Assembly: GCA_021811235.1 (NCBI GenBank)
Contig: JAJZPG010000001.1
Coordinates: forward strand, 1 to 64,000
Origin: Pseudomonadota bacterium
Lineage (GTDB): Bacteria > Pseudomonadota > Gammaproteobacteria > Burkholderiales > Thiobacillaceae
Length of the DNA: 64,000 nucleotides
Direction of reading: 5' to 3'
Shown: one piece after another, positions 1-8,331 of the stretch
How the letters are laid out: each line of letters opens with the position of its first letter
How positions within the stretch are numbered: position 1 is the first letter of the stretch
Notes under the pieces: generated by a model
Databases searched by the model: none
Seen by the model: the letters and a program-made list of their open reading frames with translations, nothing else
Told to the model about the DNA's origin: nothing
Position numbers and translations under genes: made by a program

Positions 1-290
1 GCGCCATTCTGGATGCAATACACCAGATGCTCGGTTTCCACCTTGCGCCGATACAGGGTTTCGATGCCGAGTTCGAAACCGCCTTCGTCGATCGAGAAAT
101 GGATGTCGGGATGGCCTGATGAGGCCAAGTGTAAAATGTCATTGATGGCGAGACCTCGCAACCGATCCATGGACCTCGGACAAACGCCCTTTTCCAGCAG
201 GACGGCAAGGTCGCCACGCTCAAGCTGCTCGATCAAATGCATGAGCAGCGAGGCTCTAAGCGTATTGTCGGTGACGCGAACCATCATCAT
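1..290 (-). CDS. Unknown ICE-type gene, 3' end outside window
   Basis: About 96 codons are visible before the gene leaves the window. It starts at an ATG (three ATG codons in a row) whose ATGA overlaps the stop of the upstream parB-like gene, so translational coupling is likely and it is the third gene of that operon. The peptide begins MMMVRVTDNTLRASLLMH and is rich in leucine and charged residues, with no signal peptide or membrane segment. Position after parA-parB in integrative elements often holds small conserved genes of unknown function such as DUF2857; I suspect that family from position only. No function is assigned. Confidence 0.55.
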   Translation of the reverse strand, partial: MMMVRVTDNTLRASLLMHLIEQLERGDLAVLLEKGVCPRSMDRLRGLAINDILHLASSGHPDIHFSIDEGGFELGIETLYRRKVETEHLVYCIQNG

Positions 291-1945
291 GATCCAGACC
301 CTCCGCGAATGGCCGAGAGCAACTCCAGGCACACGCCGGCAATTGGGTTGTCCGGATTCAGGAGCCATGGAATTGGCAGAAACTCACCCTGGCCACCAAT
401 GTTGTGCTGGATGGCGAGTTCCAAGCCCCCCAGCGTTTCCTGGCTCCCCTCTTCCAGGATCAAGGTGCGCCACTCATTGGGCTCTTCAAGGCCAGACCGG
501 CACACTTCCGGTTCGAACTGTCCGCTTGCCATCGCAAGCACCCACCATGCAGCCTGGCGGCTTTGCGCGTTCTCGTTCAAGTCAAGTGGGCCATCCTTGG
601 GGAATCCCATGCAATACCCCATGGGCATGCCAGGTGAAGGCTCATAGCAGGAGCCGATGCCGGCGGAGACAAGCACTTGCTGAATCAAGGTCATCAACCG
701 GTCCGACTCTCCTCTCTCAGCTGGGATCGGGGGGAAACTGACTGTGGAATGGGAAGCCGTTGAACTCAATCTTTGGCTGGGTTCACCGTGCTCTGTTGCT
801 GTCGGCTTAGTGGGTGAGGTCATCCCAAGCAATCGTGGAGCAAGAGCAATGGACTGTGACGATTTCCCCGGTTCCTGGCCGACGGACTCTGGTGTGGATT
901 GAGTCTGGGGTTCGACCGGACGCTGGGGCTTGCATATCCGCTGCAGACCTTCCAGTGTCATGTCAGGGAAGCGCTCCATGGCGGTGAGCAACTTGCCCAT
1001 GTCCCGCTCATTCAATTCCAGCCGGGCAGACAAGCTGCCTTCGCATCGACCAAGAAACAGGTCTGCGGTAAACGCATGGTTATCTTCCAGAACCATGCCG
1101 GCTATGGTCTTTGCGGTTGGCGTGACCACCTCGGCGTAGAAAGCGCTTTCCTCGATGTCGTGATGATTGGCCAACTTCAACAGCAGGTTCAGGCGGGGCT
1201 GGATGGCTCGCACGGCTAAACCGGAAAGCCACGGGCCGACATCGGCAATTTTTTCGACTGCGAATCGGTACATGCTGAGTGTTCGCAGATCAGTCTGGAG
1301 GCCGAATCTCTTGATTTCGGCTTCAAACTCCCGGTGTGAGAGTGTTTTACCGCTCTCCTCTTCCATCTGGCGCTTGATTTCCAGCGTCCCGTTGGCACGA
1401 TCCCAGAAGGTCATGTCGTTGCGCTGGGTGTTTTCGGCCATGTGGGCAAGCAGAACGGATGCTTCGCCGCGCCAGGCTTTGATGATGACGCGGGTTTCGC
1501 GGAGCTTTGGATCCCCTGTTTCCTCCCACAACTCCCGGATGGCGTGCAGGCGGGTGTTTCCACCTGCGTACAGGATGTAATGGGTTTCTCCCGGCCGCTT
1601 GGTGACAGTCAAGGGTTGAAGAATTCCATTGACCCGGATGCTCTCCTTCAGCTCAGCGTAGGCTTCGTTGTTCGCCTTGCGGGGATTTCGCTCATAGAAG
1701 TGAACGGCGGTTACGGGAAGACTCGCCCACGAGTCATCCACTTCAGTATCGTGCTTGAGGTCGCTCCCGCTGTTTGGCGCCGGCACGTTCAGGCTGTTGG
1801 ATACTTCCAGCTTCAGGCGCTCCCGTACCGTCCGCTTTTCCGAATCGGACTTTGGGGTAAACCCATGCTTGGCAGCCAAGTCCACCATCTTGATCGAACT
1901 CGGGATATTCATGAGTGGGGGCTTTTTCTTGCCGCCCGCCATCAT
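287..1945 (-). CDS. parB: ParB-family DNA-binding protein of an integrative element
   Basis: The 552-residue protein has a ParB/sulfiredoxin-type N-terminal domain at about residues 75-200, with an NPRKANNEAYAEL stretch near residue 87 and an AGGNTRLHAI motif near 128 at the position of the nucleotide-binding GERR-like motif of ParB. A helical region follows, and then a long low-complexity Ser/Pro/Thr-rich part. This is much longer than chromosomal ParB (about 280-300 residues), which fits ParB proteins of ICEs and islands. It overlaps parA by four bases (ATGA). The likely job is partition or maintenance of the element, with ParA. A tail unrelated to classical ParB occupies the last ~200 residues. 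Confidence 0.8.
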   Translation of the reverse strand: MMAGGKKKPPLMNIPSSIKMVDLAAKHGFTPKSDSEKRTVRERLKLEVSNSLNVPAPNSGSDLKHDTEVDDSWASLPVTAVHFYERNPRKANNEAYAELKESIRVNGILQPLTVTKRPGETHYILYAGGNTRLHAIRELWEETGDPKLRETRVIIKAWRGEASVLLAHMAENTQRNDMTFWDRANGTLEIKRQMEEESGKTLSHREFEAEIKRFGLQTDLRTLSMYRFAVEKIADVGPWLSGLAVRAIQPRLNLLLKLANHHDIEESAFYAEVVTPTAKTIAGMVLEDNHAFTADLFLGRCEGSLSARLELNERDMGKLLTAMERFPDMTLEGLQRICKPQRPVEPQTQSTPESVGQEPGKSSQSIALAPRLLGMTSPTKPTATEHGEPSQRLSSTASHSTVSFPPIPAERGESDRLMTLIQQVLVSAGIGSCYEPSPGMPMGYCMGFPKDGPLDLNENAQSRQAAWWVLAMASGQFEPEVCRSGLEEPNEWRTLILEEGSQETLGGLELAIQHNIGGQGEFLPIPWLLNPDNPIAGVCLELLSAIRGGSGS

Positions 1946-2802
1946 GCTTCCGCTCCGTTACGGCTTGGGTCCTGTGCTGCCTCCGATCCGGCGTAATGCC
2001 CTGCGAGGCTCGGCACCAACTCCCAGAGGAGAGCATGCATGGTTTCATAGGCAGACGGCATCGTGCCCTTGCGCGACGGCTCATGCCGGTGTGCGGGGAT
2101 GCACAGGGTGGCTGATTCCTTGTAGGACTTGGCGTCTGGCACTATCGTATCGAGGACTGTGACCCGTCCTCCCAGCTTGATGAAGTCCTGTCTGATCGAC
2201 TCCGCAATAATTCTCGCGTCAGCAGTCCGGTCCTGCATCGATATGACTGCTTTGACCGGCCCTACCCTGTATTTCGAGTTTGGTGAAGGCTCAAGCCGAG
2301 CCAGCAGCTCCATCGTTCCCGTTTTGAACTCACGTGCTGACAGAATTTCCGGCTTGATTGGAGAAATGATCTGTGTGGCGGCGAGTGCGGCGGTGTCCTG
2401 CAGTGGGCCTACGGTTCCCTGCGTGTCGATTAAGACGCAGTCGTAATAGTCTTCGGATACGGCGGGGGAATTCAGGGCATTGCCAAGTCGCTCGCCACGA
2501 TCAATCCGGTGCAGGAGCCAGGTTTGCAGACTGCCATCTGGATCGTCCGACCGGATTACATCGAGCCCATCGATTACCGTCTGAGAGATGCAATCCTCAG
2601 TGACATACCCGGTGGTGATGACCTTCGTGAGGCCAAACGGAGCTTCGCGCTTAATACGGTAATATTTTGATAGCGCTGGCTGCACATCGGCGTCGACAAG
2701 CAGGACTCTCAGCCCCATGTCCGCCATGAGTGCGCCAAGATTTGCTGCCAATGTGGTCTTGCCGACCCCGCCCTTCGTACTCAATACAGTGAACTTGATC
2801 AT
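1942..2802 (-). CDS. parA: ParA-family partition ATPase
   Basis: This 286-residue ParA/Soj/MinD-type ATPase opens with the deviant Walker A motif KGGVGKTT at residues 10-17. It has DADVQPALSKYYRIKREAPFG just after the first domain and a LIDTQGT switch at the Walker B position. An RBS (GGGGAGGG) lies four bases before the ATG. It heads the operon parA-parB-unknown. A chromosomal ParA would normally sit beside gidA/gidB and a short ParB with parS sites, and none are seen here. With the long ParB, the family is that of ICE-type elements, where ParA helps retain the excised circle. Confidence 0.88.
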   Translation of the reverse strand: MIKFTVLSTKGGVGKTTLAANLGALMADMGLRVLLVDADVQPALSKYYRIKREAPFGLTKVITTGYVTEDCISQTVIDGLDVIRSDDPDGSLQTWLLHRIDRGERLGNALNSPAVSEDYYDCVLIDTQGTVGPLQDTAALAATQIISPIKPEILSAREFKTGTMELLARLEPSPNSKYRVGPVKAVISMQDRTADARIIAESIRQDFIKLGGRVTVLDTIVPDAKSYKESATLCIPAHRHEPSRKGTMPSAYETMHALLWELVPSLAGHYAGSEAAQDPSRNGAEA

Positions 2803-3035
2803 ATCCCTCCCCAGGTTTAACTAGGGACATGGACATAACCAGTCTGGATGCTGCGATCCCGCAGCAGTCTTGAGTTGCGCGTTTATCCATAAAATGGTAT
2901 ATCAGGACTTGCTAATATACATTATGCGAAGTTAATAATGGGAAGGGGCAATTCGTGTCGGTGGTGTGACTAGCAGCGCGAGCCAACTGACTAGTTGGTG
3001 AAGCCAATTGACTACCAACTGCCCCAACGGGATTT
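2803..3035. promoter_or_regulatory. Leader and operator-like repeats upstream of parA
   Basis: This AT-rich stretch separates parA from the nitrilase-like fragment. It contains a near-perfect direct repeat, GCCAACTGACTA at 2982-2993 and GCCAATTGACTA at 3003-3014, spaced 21 bp (two helical turns). The first copy is part of the palindrome CCAACTGACTAGTTGG at 2983-2998. A 7-bp stem (TGCTGCG/CGCAGCA) lies at 2849-2866 in the parA leader. A repressor or a centromere-like ParB site are both possible. No consensus parS is present, and I did not identify a convincing -35/-10 pair. Confidence 0.45.
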
Positions 3036-3479
3036 TCAGACTGCCCCGCCTTTAGGCTTTCGCCTTGAAAGACCTGCCGGCGGCGTTTTGCCAATCCGTT
3101 CCTTCACATTCTTCAACACCGTCTTGCCTTCATCAGCCGCGGCCAGATTCGGTCCAAAATCGTCGACACAGACTTCGAAAACACTCACAGCTATCTGATT
3201 TGAACCATGGACATGAGAAACGAGCCGTTTATGTTCTTGGTCGTAAGGAGCTTGAGCAGTTGAACCGCCGAACTCACCCGAGTTAGCAATAAGGACATGC
3301 TGGTACATGTGATATCTCAGCGCGGAGACCATACTGTCGAAAGTCTTTACATCCTTGTTCATGGCTGCAACCACGAACATGTGTGTTTCATCCTTAAGGT
3401 CAGCCGCTAGTGAGATGTCCGTTGCGTCGTAACAAACAGCGCCAGAAATGCGGTAACCAGGTTCGTCGCCCCAACACAA
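3036..3479 (-). pseudogene. C-terminal stub of a nitrilase-fold protein
   Basis: The 147-codon frame resembles the C-terminal half of a carbon-nitrogen hydrolase (nitrilase) domain. It has GAVCYDATD, matching the G-x-x-C-Y-D catalytic-cysteine region, followed by MFVVAAMNKDVKTFDSM and HVLIANSGEFGGST, where the family has a conserved asparagine/serine turn. The first usable start is TTG, and the frame stays open upstream until it runs into the opposite-strand hemolysin III remnant. The N-terminal part of the protein is therefore missing, and the stub is probably not functional. Nitrilase domains of this type occur at the C-terminus of some defence reverse transcriptases (DRT type 1 / UG1 group). 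That link is inference, and no RT motif is present in this window. Confidence 0.5.
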
Positions 3480-3483
3480 CCAC

Positions 3484-3604
3484 GATAGGGGTGGTCTTCT
3501 TCGCGTTCGATTCGCGCCTGCGCTACGGCCATTTCGTCTGGCATCTGTTCGTCATGGCGGGCACCGCCTGCCATTACTTCGCGGTGCTCGGGTATGCGCT
3601 CTGA
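3484..3604 (+). pseudogene. 3' remnant of hemolysin III (TrhA/YqfA) gene
   Basis: The last ~40 codons before the TGA at 3602 give GVVFFAFDSRLRYGHF, then VWHLFVMAGTACHYFAVLGY. This is the characteristic last two membrane segments of the HlyIII/PAQR-like family, including the conserved H-x-x-x-H arrangement (WHLFVMAGTACH) used for metal binding. The rest of a normal ~210-residue gene is absent: upstream sequence belongs to the island on the opposite strand. The breakpoint is near 3474-3490. This marks where foreign DNA replaced or displaced the 5' part of a chromosomal gene. Confidence 0.75.
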
Positions 3605-3610
3605 GTATGA

Positions 3611-3883
3611 TCAGCGCAGCCGGCGCCCGATCTGCCACACCAGCCAGCCGCGCTGCAGCCATTTTCCGGCGCGTCGCGGACGCCAGACGGCAAGCAGAAG
3701 CACGGCCCCGATCATCCACGCGGGGTGCCGCCCGATCGTCCGGAGCACGGCCACCCCCTGGTCGACCCGCGCCAGACGCGCACGCCATGGCTCGACGTTG
3801 CGTGCCAGCGCAGTTCGCTGGGCCGCGGCCTGTTCCACCAGGTGGCGGCGACGTTCGGCCAGCAGGGCCAGTTTCAGGTTCAT
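3611..3883 (-). CDS. YqjK-like small protein
   Basis: A 90-residue basic protein beginning MNLKLALLAERRRHLVEQAA. It has an N-terminal amphipathic, coiled-coil-like helix and one hydrophobic segment near residues 55-70 (AWMIGAVLLLAVW), then a basic tail. It is last in a three-gene operon and its ATG overlaps the stop of the YqjE-like gene (ATGA). Gene order and size match the yqjD-yqjE-yqjK arrangement of proteobacteria, where YqjD tethers ribosomes at the membrane in stationary phase. The role of YqjK is not known. Confidence 0.7.
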   Translation of the reverse strand: MNLKLALLAERRRHLVEQAAAQRTALARNVEPWRARLARVDQGVAVLRTIGRHPAWMIGAVLLLAVWRPRRAGKWLQRGWLVWQIGRRLR

Positions 3884-4272
3884 GATCCGGAGCCGAGTTG
3901 CTGCCGGTCCTTGGACAGCTCGGCCAGGCTCGCTGCAAACAACCTGGGCCGGGTTCGTGCCTTGTGCGCGGCGAGCCACGCCAGGCCGGCGCCGGCAATC
4001 AGGAAAAAACCGGTCAGCCCGCCCAGTGCCGCGATCCGGTGCGACTCCCAGAAGACGACCGCAATCAGGATCGCCAGCAGCACCACGCCCACGCCCAGGC
4101 AAAACAGGGCGACCAGGCCCAGCACCAGGAGGGTGGTCAAGTGCGCCCGTTCTTCGGCAATGTCCGTGGACAGCAGTTCGAGGCGGGTCTGAACGATGCC
4201 GACCAGGCTCCCTGCAAGCGTTTTCAGGGATTCGAACAATCCGCCCGTGGCGGCACGGGATTCCTCTGCCAT
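3880..4272 (-). CDS. YqjE-like phage-holin-family membrane protein
   Basis: A 130-residue protein with a soluble N-terminal helix (GLFESLKTLAGSLVGIVQTR) and two strong membrane segments at about residues 48-72 and 82-102. This is the layout of the DUF1469/holin_3_6 family (E. coli YqjE). It sits between the YqjD- and YqjK-like genes with tight spacing, and its stop overlaps the next ATG. It is presumably an inner-membrane partner of YqjD. No catalytic residues are expected. Confidence 0.8.
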   Translation of the reverse strand: MAEESRAATGGLFESLKTLAGSLVGIVQTRLELLSTDIAEERAHLTTLLVLGLVALFCLGVGVVLLAILIAVVFWESHRIAALGGLTGFFLIAGAGLAWLAAHKARTRPRLFAASLAELSKDRQQLGSGS

Positions 4273-4279
4273 CGCAGCT

Positions 4280-4615
4280 CTAGCGTCGCCCGATCAGCAG
4301 GCCGACCACCACGCCGACACTGGCGGCGATGCCGATGGCCTGCCACGGATGAACGTGGACATATTCGTCAGTGGCCTTGGCCGCGGCCCGGGTCCGGGCG
4401 ACCAGCGCCGCCTCGGCATCGCTGAATTTTTCCTTGGCCGCGGCAAGCGACTCGCTCACCCTGGAGCGAACTTCCGCCATCGCCTCGCCAGTCTGGCCGG
4501 AGGTGGCCTTCAGCAAGGCTTCCGCATCGGCAACCACCACCTTGAAGTCGCGGATCAACTGCTCTTTCGTCACGTCGGCCGGGTCTGCCTCGGCAGACAG
4601 GTTCTTAGTGCTCAT
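4280..4615 (-). CDS. ElaB/YqjD family (DUF883) membrane-anchored protein
   Basis: A 111-residue protein. The long N-terminal helical part is rich in Ala, Glu and Lys (VTKEQLIRDFKVVVADAEAL) and is followed by the typical EYVHVHPWQAIGIAASVG segment. The protein ends in a single C-terminal membrane helix closed by GRR. This is diagnostic for DUF883 proteins, which in E. coli (YqjD, ElaB) bind 70S/100S ribosomes to the inner membrane in stationary phase. I chose the ATG at 4615 because a GGGAAA RBS precedes it; the upstream codons are not conserved-looking. It is first gene of the yqjDEK-like operon. Confidence 0.85.
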   Translation of the reverse strand: MSTKNLSAEADPADVTKEQLIRDFKVVVADAEALLKATSGQTGEAMAEVRSRVSESLAAAKEKFSDAEAALVARTRAAAKATDEYVHVHPWQAIGIAASVGVVVGLLIGRR

Positions 4616-4801
4616 GGATAGTTTCCCTTTCGTGATTGTGCAAAAAGTTTCCGGTGACACGCCGGGGCTCGGGTGAACGGCATTCCATGCCACCCTTTCC
4701 TAAACCATTCACTCCACTTACAACCTTAGACACTCGCAAACCCATTGCAATGGGCGCCAGCATGCTGTTCTTGGTCCTGCCGATCCGATTGAGGGGAACG
4801 C

Positions 4802-6115
4802 CTACCGCAGCTTCCGTCTCCGGTAGAGCAGCATCATCGGCCGCACGGAGACGCCGTGCAGCACGATGGAGAGGGTCACCGCCGCCAGCGTGATGGCCAT
4901 GATCTGCTCCGCCAGAGGGCCGGGCAGGCCGTGATTGATGGCATACATCAGGTAGTAGACGGAGCCGATGCCGCGGATGCCGAACCAGGCGATCATGATG
5001 CGCTGGTCGCGGGAGACCGGCGCGCCGAGCAGGCCAAGCCATACCGAAACCGGGCGGATCGCCAGGAACAGCAGTGCCAGGAACCCGATCGCACTGACGG
5101 AAAGATGGGTGAACGGCAGCATGGCCCCCACCACCAGCACCACGGCCAGTTCGGCGATCCGCTCCATCTGTTCATTGAAGCCCCGCACCGCCTGCATCAT
5201 GTAGGCACTGGCATGATCGTCATGGGTGGCGTGGCCGGCAGGCGCTTCGCCAGTCTGACCACCCGGCCGCCCGGCGGCTGCCGCGGCAGGCTCATGGATC
5301 ATGCCGGACTGCTCCTTCACCCGCTGCAGGGCGAGGCCCGCGGCGAACACAGCCAGAAAACCATAGGCGTGGCAGAGCACGGCAAGCGCATAGGCGAGCG
5401 CGATGAGGCCCAGGGCCAGGAACTCGTCCAGCCCGACGGATTCCTGATGACGGGTGCGCAGATAGACCACCAGCCGGCCGATCAGCGCGCCGAGGACGCC
5501 GCCGATCAGCAGGCCGCCGGCGGTGGCCCAGACCACGTCCACCGCCAGCCAGCGCCAGCCCCCGGTGCCCAGATCGTGCAGGCCCAGCAGGCCCAGTCCC
5601 AGCATCACGAAGGGAAACGCGGCGCCATCGTTGAACCCGCCCTCCCCGGTCAGGCTGAAGCGCAGGCGGTCGCGATCACCTGACGATTCGACCTGGACGG
5701 CCGAGGCCAGCACCGGGTCGGTGGGGGCAAGTATCGCGCCCAGCAGGATGGCCGCGCCGAGCGGCAGGCCGAGCCCCAGCATCCCCACCGCGGCGATCAG
5801 CGCCACGGTCAAGGTCATGGACACGAATGCCAGGCGCAGCGGCAACAGCCAGTGCCGGTTCGACAGCGGCAGGCCCAGCTTCAGGCCGACGGAAAACAGC
5901 GAGATCAGCACCGCCACCTCGGCCACCCGTTCCAGCAGGCCGGCGTGATCCAGCGGGTGGGGCGTCAAGACCGCCCAACCGGCCGGCCCCAGGACGAAGC
6001 CGGCAGCAAGATAGAGCATGGCGGTGCTCAGGGGCAGTCTTTTCAGCAAGGTGCCCGACAACACCAGCATGATCAGCAACACGCCGACGATGAGAGCCCA
6101 GATCGTGAAGTTCAT
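4802..6115 (-). CDS. CPA1-family Na+(K+)/H+ antiporter
   Basis: A 437-residue protein with 11-12 predicted membrane helices. The Na+/H+ exchanger domain includes GAILAPTDPVLASAVQV (the conserved T-D-P-V motif) and GEGGFNDGAAFPFVMLGL (the paired acidic ion-binding region of CPA1 proteins). A cytoplasmic insert near residue 265-300 (Ala/Gly/Pro-rich) separates the two bundles, and FGIRGIGSVYYLMYAI lies near the end. The start at ATG 6115 is preferred to one 16 codons earlier because it begins directly with the first helix (MNFTIWALIVGV). It exchanges cations for protons across the inner membrane for pH and sodium homeostasis. The gene is monocistronic. Confidence 0.88.
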   Translation of the reverse strand: MNFTIWALIVGVLLIMLVLSGTLLKRLPLSTAMLYLAAGFVLGPAGWAVLTPHPLDHAGLLERVAEVAVLISLFSVGLKLGLPLSNRHWLLPLRLAFVSMTLTVALIAAVGMLGLGLPLGAAILLGAILAPTDPVLASAVQVESSGDRDRLRFSLTGEGGFNDGAAFPFVMLGLGLLGLHDLGTGGWRWLAVDVVWATAGGLLIGGVLGALIGRLVVYLRTRHQESVGLDEFLALGLIALAYALAVLCHAYGFLAVFAAGLALQRVKEQSGMIHEPAAAAAGRPGGQTGEAPAGHATHDDHASAYMMQAVRGFNEQMERIAELAVVLVVGAMLPFTHLSVSAIGFLALLFLAIRPVSVWLGLLGAPVSRDQRIMIAWFGIRGIGSVYYLMYAINHGLPGPLAEQIMAITLAAVTLSIVLHGVSVRPMMLLYRRRKLR

Positions 6116-6605
6116 GGCAGGCGTGGGCTCAACCACCCAGGCGCCGCACGGCCGGGCACCCACTGCGGCCTGAGCGGCCGGCGCGGAGGGATGGCGCCGA
6201 CGAACACGTCAGCATCGCCACGCCGCGTACAAGGAGGCGCCCATTGGACTGCGCAGGCCAGCGGGACCTCGTACCACGTCGACCTCCTTCGCCCTACCGC
6301 ATGCCATTGCGGAGATAACTCGGAATGCATGATGAATACGCCCGCATTCGTTTGTGGCTTGCACCAGGAAGGACAGCATACGCCGATCCGGGACCGATGA
6401 TCCCAAAGACGCCAGGATAGGGTTGTGCCCGCGCTCGTCGTCGCCGCGAGCGCGGCGGCAGCGGAATATGCGGCCGTCAACTTCGCCGTCTCGGTCACCG
6501 GCCTCCCCGGGACGACGGACGGTCCCGGTCTTGCCCAGGTGATCCTGATTGCCGGACTGCTCCTGGCCCCCTATTCTGGAAACAGGAACCAGGGGGGTGC
6601 CAGCC
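6116..6605. other. 490-bp intergenic region, nothing identified
   Basis: This lies between the divergently transcribed antiporter and polX genes, so it should carry both promoters. All six frames have short or compositionally unlikely ORFs with no recognisable domain. An Ala/Val-rich stretch at about 6425-6560 resembles a membrane peptide in the + frame but has no supporting start or RBS. The polX RBS (a run of six G) is at its right end. Confidence 0.4.
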
Positions 6606-8330
6606 ATGCCCGTCCACAACGCCGACATCGCCGCCCTCTTCGAGGAAATCGCCGACCGCCTGGAGATCCAGGGGGCCAATCCGTTCCGCATCCGCGCCTA
6701 CCGCAATGCCGCCCGCAATCTGGGCGAGCTGCCGCAGGAAGCCCGCACGCTGCTGGCACGCGGCGAGGATCTGACCCGGCTGCCGGGCATCGGCGACGAC
6801 CTTGCCGCCAAGGTCCGGGAAATCGTCGACACCGGACGCTGCAGCCTGCTCGACCGGCTGCGGCGCGAACTGCCGCCGGCGGTCACCGAACTGCTGCACA
6901 TTCCCGGGCTGGGGCCGAAGCGGGTGAAAGCGCTGTACCACGACCTCGAGGTGCAGACCGTCGAGCAGTTGTACCGGGCGGCGCGCGACGGCCGCATCCG
7001 CACCCTGCCCGGCTTCGGCGAAAAGACCGAACGCAACATCCTGCAGGCGGTGGAGGCCCACGTCAGCCAGGCGCGCCGCTTCAAGCTGGCGGTGGCGGCG
7101 CAGTATGCCGAGGCGCTCATCCGCTTTCTCAAGTCCATTCCCGGCGTCGACCAGGTCGTGGTGGCCGGCAGCTTCCGCCGCATGCGCGAAACCGTGGGCG
7201 ACCTCGACATCCTGGTCACCGCCACCGCAGACAGCCCGGTGATGCAGCGCTTCACCGTCTACGACGAGGTCGCCGAAGTGTTGTCGGCCGGCAGCACGCG
7301 CGCCAGTGTCGTGCTGAAATCCGGCCTGCAGGTCGATCTGCGCGTGGTGGCACAGCAGGCCTATGGCGCTGCCCTGCACTATTTCACCGGCTCCAGAGCC
7401 CACAACATCGCGATCCGCCGCCTCGCCCAGAAACGCGGCCTCAAGCTCAACGAGTACGGGGTGTTCCGCGGGAGCACGCGCATCGCCGGCGAGGACGAGA
7501 CTTCCGTCTACCAATGCGTCGGCCTGCCTTTCATCCCGCCGGAGCTGCGCGAGGACCGCGGCGAGATCGAGGCGGCACGCGAAGGCCGCCTGCCAAAGCT
7601 GGTGGAGCTTGCCGACCTGCGCGGCGACCTGCATGCCCACACCCAGGCCACCGACGGCCACGATAGCCTGCGCGAGATGGCGCTCGCCGCCCGGGCCTTC
7701 GGACTGGGCTACCTCGCGATCACCGAGCATTCGCGCCGCCTCACGGTAGCGCACGGCCTCGACCCTCTGCGGCTCGCGCGCCAGTGCGACGAGATCGATC
7801 GCCTCAACGCCGAACTGTCCGGCATCACGCTGTTGAAAGGCATCGAGGTCGACATCCTCGAGAACGGCGACCTCGACCTGCCCGACGACGTCCTGGGCCG
7901 GCTCGACCTGGTGATCGGCGCGGTCCACAGCCAGTTCCACCTGTCGCGGGCGAAGCAGACCGAGCGCATCCTGCGCGCGATGGACCATCCGCATTTCACG
8001 CTGCTCGCCCACCCCAGTGGCCGTCTGATCGAACAGCGCGAACCCTACGACGTCGACATGCTGCGCATCATCCGCCACGCAAAACACCGCGGCTGCTTCC
8101 TCGAACTCAACGCCCACCCCGAACGTCTCGATCTGCTCGACAGCCAGTGCCAGCTGGCGAAGGAGGAAGGCGTGCGGGTCAGCATCAATTCCGATGCCCA
8201 CAGCCGCTTCGATTTCTCCAATCTGCGCTACGGCGTCGGCCAGGCCCGGCGCGGCTGGCTGGAAAAGGACGACGTGCTCAACACACGGCCGCTCGCCGCG
8301 CTGCGGCGGCTGCTGAAGCGCACCATGTAG
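6606..8330 (+). CDS. polX: Family X DNA polymerase / 3'-5' exonuclease PolX
   Basis: A 574-residue PolX. The N-terminal 8-kDa and helix-hairpin-helix part has IADRLEIQGANPFRIRAYRN and LPGIGDDLAAKV. Next comes the nucleotidyl-transferase palm, with VVVAGSFRRMRETVGDLDIL carrying the G-S and D-x-D metal ligands. The C-terminal PHP phosphoesterase domain starts near residue 340 with DLHAHTQATDGHDS and ends with NSDAHSRFD. Length and domain order match bacterial PolX, which fills short gaps in base-excision repair and has Mn2+-dependent exonuclease activity in the PHP domain. The second ATG (6606) has the RBS and matches the conserved N-terminus. It is followed one base later by a glycosylase-like gene, which suggests a repair operon. 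Confidence 0.93.
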   Translation: MPVHNADIAALFEEIADRLEIQGANPFRIRAYRNAARNLGELPQEARTLLARGEDLTRLPGIGDDLAAKVREIVDTGRCSLLDRLRRELPPAVTELLHIPGLGPKRVKALYHDLEVQTVEQLYRAARDGRIRTLPGFGEKTERNILQAVEAHVSQARRFKLAVAAQYAEALIRFLKSIPGVDQVVVAGSFRRMRETVGDLDILVTATADSPVMQRFTVYDEVAEVLSAGSTRASVVLKSGLQVDLRVVAQQAYGAALHYFTGSRAHNIAIRRLAQKRGLKLNEYGVFRGSTRIAGEDETSVYQCVGLPFIPPELREDRGEIEAAREGRLPKLVELADLRGDLHAHTQATDGHDSLREMALAARAFGLGYLAITEHSRRLTVAHGLDPLRLARQCDEIDRLNAELSGITLLKGIEVDILENGDLDLPDDVLGRLDLVIGAVHSQFHLSRAKQTERILRAMDHPHFTLLAHPSGRLIEQREPYDVDMLRIIRHAKHRGCFLELNAHPERLDLLDSQCQLAKEEGVRVSINSDAHSRFDFSNLRYGVGQARRGWLEKDDVLNTRPLAALRRLLKRTM

Positions 8331-8331
8331 G

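Noticed and set aside
1942-2802. Chromosomal ParA/ParB near the origin of replication
   Set aside because: The ParB is far longer than the chromosomal type, no parS or gidA/gidB is present, and the third coupled gene and truncated neighbours indicate an integrative element.
3036-3479. Intact reverse-transcriptase defence system (DRT)
   Set aside because: Only a nitrilase-like C-terminal stub remains, with no RT motif anywhere in the window. The link is kept only as a finding to test.
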